Assembly (NCBI RefSeq): GCF_005146945.1
Contig: NZ_SWMS01000023.1
Location: forward strand, 1-64,000
Source of the DNA: Prauserella endophytica
GTDB lineage: Bacteria; Actinomycetota; Actinomycetes; Mycobacteriales; Pseudonocardiaceae
Reading direction: 5' to 3'
Length of the DNA stretch: 64,000 nt
Part shown: in pieces, positions 60,448-64,000 of the stretch
How positions within the stretch are numbered: position 1 is the stretch's first letter
Layout of the letters: every line of letters starts with the position of its first letter
Made by a program: the position numbers and the translations under genes
Notes under the pieces: model-generated
Databases searched by the model: none
What the model was told of the DNA's origin: nothing
The model's input: the letters and a program-made list of their open reading frames with translations, nothing else

Positions 60448-61961
60448 CGTTGCCGCACAACGGGTACCGCCCCACCACCGGCCCCACGGCCCCGCGTCGC
60501 CCGCCCGACCTGTCGGCACCGTTCGCTGGTGCCCTGGGAACCGGGCCAGCAGCGCCGCCAGCGCCCACAGCACCGCCGGACGGGGCGACGGGCGGCTACC
60601 TGGACCCGCAGGCCGTGCGGGCGATCCGGGAGTCGGTCGCCGCCCGCCTGGAACAGGTCGCCGCCGGGGAAGCACATTTGGACTCGCCGCTGTCGGTCGA
60701 GGAGCAGCAAGCCCGGATGCGCGCCTACGTGGCCGAGGAAGTCACGGCCTGGGTACAACGTCGCGCCGCCGCGGGCCAGGCGCCGCTGCCAGTCGACGAC
60801 GAACGGCGGCTCGTGCGCGCGGTGGTGGCCGCGCTGTCCGGGCTCGGCGCGTTGGAGGAGCTGCTGGAGCGCGAGGACGTGGAGAACATCCACGTCCACG
60901 GCTGCGACCACGTCTTCCTCGAACTCGCGGACGGCTCGATCGAACGGTGGCCGCATCCGGTCGCCGACACCGACGCCGAGCTGGTCGAGATGCTCGCGGC
61001 GATGTTCGCCCGCCAGGGCCAAACCAGCCGGGAGTTCAACGCCGGTCGCCCGATGGGGAACTTGCGGATTCCTGCCGGTGGCCCGCTCGGGGCGCGGGTG
61101 GCGGCGGTGATGGAGGTGTCCGACCGGCCGCGGGTGGCGATCCGCCGCCACCGCCTGGTCAACGTCGGCCTGGACGACCTGGTCGCGAACGGCACCCTCG
61201 ACCCGCTGCTCGCCTCCTTCCTGCGTGCAGCCGTGCGCGCGGGCTGCAACACGGTCGTCTCCGGTGGCCCCGCTGCCGGGAAGACCACCATGTTGCGCGC
61301 GTTGTGCCGCGAGATCCCCGCCTTCGAGCACGTGGTCACCGTCGAGGAGGAGTACGAACTCGGCCTGCACATCGGCCCCCGGCCGTTGGTCACTCCGCTG
61401 GAAGCGCGCCCAGCGAACTCCGAGGGCATCGGCGAGATCACCCTAGACGACCTGCTCAAGCAGACGCTGCGGCACTCGCCGAGCCGCGTGATCGTCGGCG
61501 AAGTTCGCGCCGGAGAAGTCACCGCCATGCTCCGCGCGCTCGGGAACGGGGCGACCGGGGGCATGTGCACCCTGCACGCGATCTCCGCGTCGGCGGTGTT
61601 CGACCGGATCGGCGCGCTCGGGCAACTCGCCGATCCACCCCTGGCCATCGACGCAGCGCACCAATGGACCGCCTCGGCGATCGACCTCGTCGTGCACGTC
61701 GCCCGCACCGACCATCCCGGGCGCCGGGAGCGGTTCATTGCCGAAGTGATCGAGGTCGGCCCGGTCGGCGATTCCGGCCGCCCGGACACCACCCGGATCT
61801 TCGGCCCCCGCCCGGTGGACGGGCGCGCCGTGCCTGCCTACGCACCCAGCCGCGACCTGCTGGAGCGGCTGGAACGCCACGGCTTCGACCGCGCCGCGCT
61901 CGACGCCGCCGGTTCCGGCACCTGGCACACCGCTGGTTTCCCAGATGCAGGTCTGCGATGA
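60444..61961 (+). CDS. tadA: TadA/CpaF-type secretion ATPase
   Basis: A 505-residue type II/IV secretion ATPase. It has an N-terminal helical domain, Walker A GGPAAGKTTM (Ala in place of the second Gly), an Asp box with VTVEEEYELG, Walker B SRVIVGEVRAGE, and the His box GGMCTLHA. It powers assembly of Flp pili. Overlaps of 4 bp with tadZ and tadB show a tight operon. Confidence 0.93.
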   Translation: MTLPHNGYRPTTGPTAPRRPPDLSAPFAGALGTGPAAPPAPTAPPDGATGGYLDPQAVRAIRESVAARLEQVAAGEAHLDSPLSVEEQQARMRAYVAEEVTAWVQRRAAAGQAPLPVDDERRLVRAVVAALSGLGALEELLEREDVENIHVHGCDHVFLELADGSIERWPHPVADTDAELVEMLAAMFARQGQTSREFNAGRPMGNLRIPAGGPLGARVAAVMEVSDRPRVAIRRHRLVNVGLDDLVANGTLDPLLASFLRAAVRAGCNTVVSGGPAAGKTTMLRALCREIPAFEHVVTVEEEYELGLHIGPRPLVTPLEARPANSEGIGEITLDDLLKQTLRHSPSRVIVGEVRAGEVTAMLRALGNGATGGMCTLHAISASAVFDRIGALGQLADPPLAIDAAHQWTASAIDLVVHVARTDHPGRRERFIAEVIEVGPVGDSGRPDTTRIFGPRPVDGRAVPAYAPSRDLLERLERHGFDRAALDAAGSGTWHTAGFPDAGLR

Positions 61962-62899
61962 CGACCGTGTGGCCGTGGCTGCTCGGCCTGGCGGCGGTGC
62001 TGGCGGTGGCCTGCGCCGTGGCCGCGTTCCTGCCGCTCGCCGCGCGGCAGCCCGACGAGTCCGCTCGAGCAACCACGCCATGGGGGTTGCTTGCTTGGCG
62101 AGCAGTCGTCGCACGGGTTCCGCTGCGCCGGGTGTTGCTGGCCGTGGCCGCAGGCGCTGTGGTGTGGTGGGCCACCGGCTGGCCGGTCGCCGCGATCATC
62201 GCCGCCGCCGGAGTGATCACGGTGCCGATCCTGGCCCGCGGACACGACGCGCAGCGGCTCATTACCCGGCTCGACGCGTTGGCAAGCTGGGTGCGGCGCC
62301 TGGCCGACGTACTCGCCTCCGGCGCCGGTGGCCTGGAGCAGGCGATCGCCAGCTCCGCGCGCACCGCACCCGAGGCGCTCGCCACGGAAGTGGAGACCCT
62401 GGCGGTGCGGCTGCGCACCCGCGGCCTGGAGCAGGCGTTGCGCGCGTTCGCCGAGGACGTCGGTGACGAGGCCGCTGACGAGGTGGTCCTTGCGCTGATC
62501 TTGCGCTCGCGGGCGGGCGGGCGTGGCCTGGTCGACATCCTCGACGCCAAAGCCACCGCTCTGGAACGGGAAGTGGTGGCGCGCCGGGACATCGAAGCCG
62601 ACCGCGCCAAACCCCGCACCGACGTTCGCGCGATCCTCGGCATCACCGCCGTCCTGTTGGCCGGGCTGGTGTTCTTCGCCCACGAGTTCCTCACCCCGTT
62701 CAACGATGTGCTGGGTCAGCTGGTGATGGCCGGGATCGGCGGACTCCTGGGCGCGGCCGGGTGGTGGATGCACCTCCTGACCCGAACTCGCCGCCCGGCG
62801 CGGCTGCTCGGCGCGGCCTCGCGCACCCCGGTGGGGGCACCGAAACCGACGCGGAAGGCGGCCGTGGTCGCCCCGGCCGGGGAGGGGGTGCCGCGATGA
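61958..62899 (+). CDS. tadB: TadB-like type II secretion F family protein
   Basis: A 313-residue membrane protein with helices near the N-terminus (about 8-30 and 60-88), a central cytoplasmic GspF domain (LASWVRRLADVLASGAGGLEQAI) and two C-terminal helices. It is half of the inner-membrane platform of the Tad system. It overlaps tadA and tadC by 4 bp. Confidence 0.88.
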   Translation: MTTVWPWLLGLAAVLAVACAVAAFLPLAARQPDESARATTPWGLLAWRAVVARVPLRRVLLAVAAGAVVWWATGWPVAAIIAAAGVITVPILARGHDAQRLITRLDALASWVRRLADVLASGAGGLEQAIASSARTAPEALATEVETLAVRLRTRGLEQALRAFAEDVGDEAADEVVLALILRSRAGGRGLVDILDAKATALEREVVARRDIEADRAKPRTDVRAILGITAVLLAGLVFFAHEFLTPFNDVLGQLVMAGIGGLLGAAGWWMHLLTRTRRPARLLGAASRTPVGAPKPTRKAAVVAPAGEGVPR

Positions 62900-63801
62900 G
62901 CCCCGGCTTCACCGCTGCGGTGCTGGGCGCGCTCGCAGGGCTCGCGGTCGTGTGCGTGATCCTGGCTCTGGTACGCCCGGCCCCGGTCAACCTGGCCGCC
63001 GCGGTCGCCGAGCTGGACGACCGCACCGCTCGCCGCGCCGACGGCGCTCCGCCAAGGGGCCGGTGGGCGACGCGGCTGGAGCACCTCGCCGGCTACTCGG
63101 CTCGGTCATCGAGCCGCTGGTGGGGCATCCCCACCGCCGACCTCGACGTACTCGACCACACGCCCGAACGCTATGTCGCCCGCCGCCTGGCCTGGGCCGC
63201 AGGCGCCACCGCGGCCGTTCTCACGGTGACGGGGCTGGCGTGGTTCGCCCGGCTCGGCTTTCCCACCACCGTGGTGGTGCTGGCCGCCGTGATCGCAGCC
63301 GTGGCGGGATCGGTGGTGCCGGTCCTGGCCGTGCGCGAGGACGCCACCCGGGCACGGGAGGAGTTCCGCCGCGCGACTGCGGCCTACCTCGACCTCGTGG
63401 CCCAGGAACGAGCCACCGGCCGTGCGCCGAGTCAAGCGCTAGGCGAAGCCGCCGCGGTCGGCGATTCCTGGGTGTTCGCCCGGATCAGCCGCACGCTCGG
63501 CCGCGCGATGCGCGCCGGGCACACCCCCTGGGTTGCCTTGTCCCGGTTGGGAAAGCGGATGGGCGTGGTCGAACTCGCCGACCTGGCCGACATCCTCGCC
63601 ACCGCCGCCGACGGCGCCGCCATCTACAGCACGCTGATCGCCAAAGCGAGCGCGCTGCGCTCCGCAGCCCTGGCCGCGGACAAGGCCGACGCCAACGCCC
63701 GCTCCCAACGCCTCGCGCTTCCGGTGGCGCTGCTGCTGGTCGCGTTCCTCCTGCTGGTCATGTACCCGGCCATGATCCGGTTGATTGCCGGAGGCGCCTA
63801 A
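62896..63801 (+). CDS. tadC: TadC-like type II secretion F family protein
   Basis: A 301-residue membrane protein with the same plan as TadB: N-terminal helix, helices near residues 98-140, a GspF domain (AYLDLVAQERATGRAPSQALGEAA) and a last helix (LPVALLLVAFLLLVMYPAMIRL). It completes the membrane platform. It is coupled to tadB by ATGA. Confidence 0.88.
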   Translation: MSPGFTAAVLGALAGLAVVCVILALVRPAPVNLAAAVAELDDRTARRADGAPPRGRWATRLEHLAGYSARSSSRWWGIPTADLDVLDHTPERYVARRLAWAAGATAAVLTVTGLAWFARLGFPTTVVVLAAVIAAVAGSVVPVLAVREDATRAREEFRRATAAYLDLVAQERATGRAPSQALGEAAAVGDSWVFARISRTLGRAMRAGHTPWVALSRLGKRMGVVELADLADILATAADGAAIYSTLIAKASALRSAALAADKADANARSQRLALPVALLLVAFLLLVMYPAMIRLIAGGA

Positions 63802-63871
63802 CAAAACCTCTGGGTTCAAAACCGCTGCGGGACAACAGAACCGCAGGTGACGTGAAGGGAGTTGAACACCG

Positions 63872-64000
63872 ATGCCGAAGACAGTCCGCAGCATCCACAC
63901 CAGAGTCCGGTGGCGCTACGGGCAGCTCGTTGGGGTCCTCACCGGTCTGGCGGTGGCGCTGGTCACCACCGTGGAGAACCGGTGGGCACAGGCACGGGCG
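63872..64000 (+). CDS. Small membrane protein, 3' end outside the window (possible Flp pilin or TadE-type)
   Basis: An open frame starts at the ATG at 63872 after GAAGGGAG and runs off the window. It begins MPKTVRSIHTRVRWRYGQLV, then a hydrophobic stretch (GVLTGLAVALVTTVENRW). Flp pilin and pseudopilin genes usually follow tadC, but this is not yet diagnostic. Inverted arms CTGCGG and CCGCAG lie just upstream (63825-63846). Confidence 0.5.
   Translation, partial: MPKTVRSIHTRVRWRYGQLVGVLTGLAVALVTTVENRWAQARA

Noticed and set aside
60257-61957. Long plus-strand frame ending in tadB
   Set aside because: Before 61958 it is an Arg-rich shadow of tadZ and tadA.

Overview
The window is GC-rich actinobacterial DNA. 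Evidence includes frequent GTG/TTG starts, ATGA stop-start overlaps, a class E sortase, DUF1707 and HxlR proteins, and an actinobacterial Tad pilus locus. A Pseudonocardiaceae-like host is plausible, but that is inference. No rRNA, tRNA, CRISPR array or replication origin was seen.

Region 1 (about 1-30.2 kb) is the main result. A BlaI-family repressor overlaps a BlaR1-like M56 metalloprotease gene. Over the next 28 kb I find fourteen copies of a 17-bp operator of the form TACTA-N7-TAGTA (six perfect; the rest differ by one or two bases or carry TACGA/TCGTA arms). They sit just upstream of, or between divergent, genes for extracytoplasmic redox, heme, copper and cell-wall functions: a DUF305 copper-type lipoprotein, an orphan heme-copper oxidase subunit I, two CcdA and two TlpA/CcmG thioredoxins, a complete System I cytochrome c maturation operon (ccmABCDEFH-ccmI-ccmG, including a 40-residue CcmD), a sortase, a CopC-CopD fusion, a cupredoxin lipoprotein, an Lgt-like membrane protein, a rhodanese lipoprotein, M23 and NlpC/P60 peptidases, a cysteine-synthase-like enzyme with an MFS exporter, and an acyltransferase-like membrane protein. 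I read this as one BlaI regulon that builds an alternative exported heme/copper respiratory and envelope module. System I Ccm is unusual in Actinomycetota, which mostly use System II.

Region 2 (about 30.2-39.2 kb) is accessory and decayed. It holds an IS30 remnant, two small GntR regulators with a partner gene, truncated glycosyltransferase, organomercurial lyase and P450 fragments, an intact ArsR-type regulator divergent from mercuric reductase merA, and small genes of unknown function. Region 3 (39.2-45.4 kb) is an intact module: a LysR regulator divergent from a polar amino-acid ABC transporter, a PatB/MalY-like aminotransferase and an enolase-superfamily protein lacking expected active-site residues.

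Region 4 (45.4-54 kb) is again mosaic: an hsdM C-terminal remnant, an IS256 remnant, methyltransferase and NB-ARC/TPR remnants, another GntR cassette paralogous to the one near 32.5 kb, and a radical SAM/SPASM locus. That locus has a 90-residue peptide gene overlapping the maturase, followed by frameshifted AAA ATPase and APH-type kinase genes.

Region 5 (54-64 kb) has a GGDEF diguanylate cyclase, an HxlR regulator and a Tad/Flp pilus locus: prepilin peptidase, lipoprotein, secreted protein, SAF-domain RcpC/CpaB, TadZ, TadA, TadB, TadC and the start of another small membrane protein cut by the window edge.
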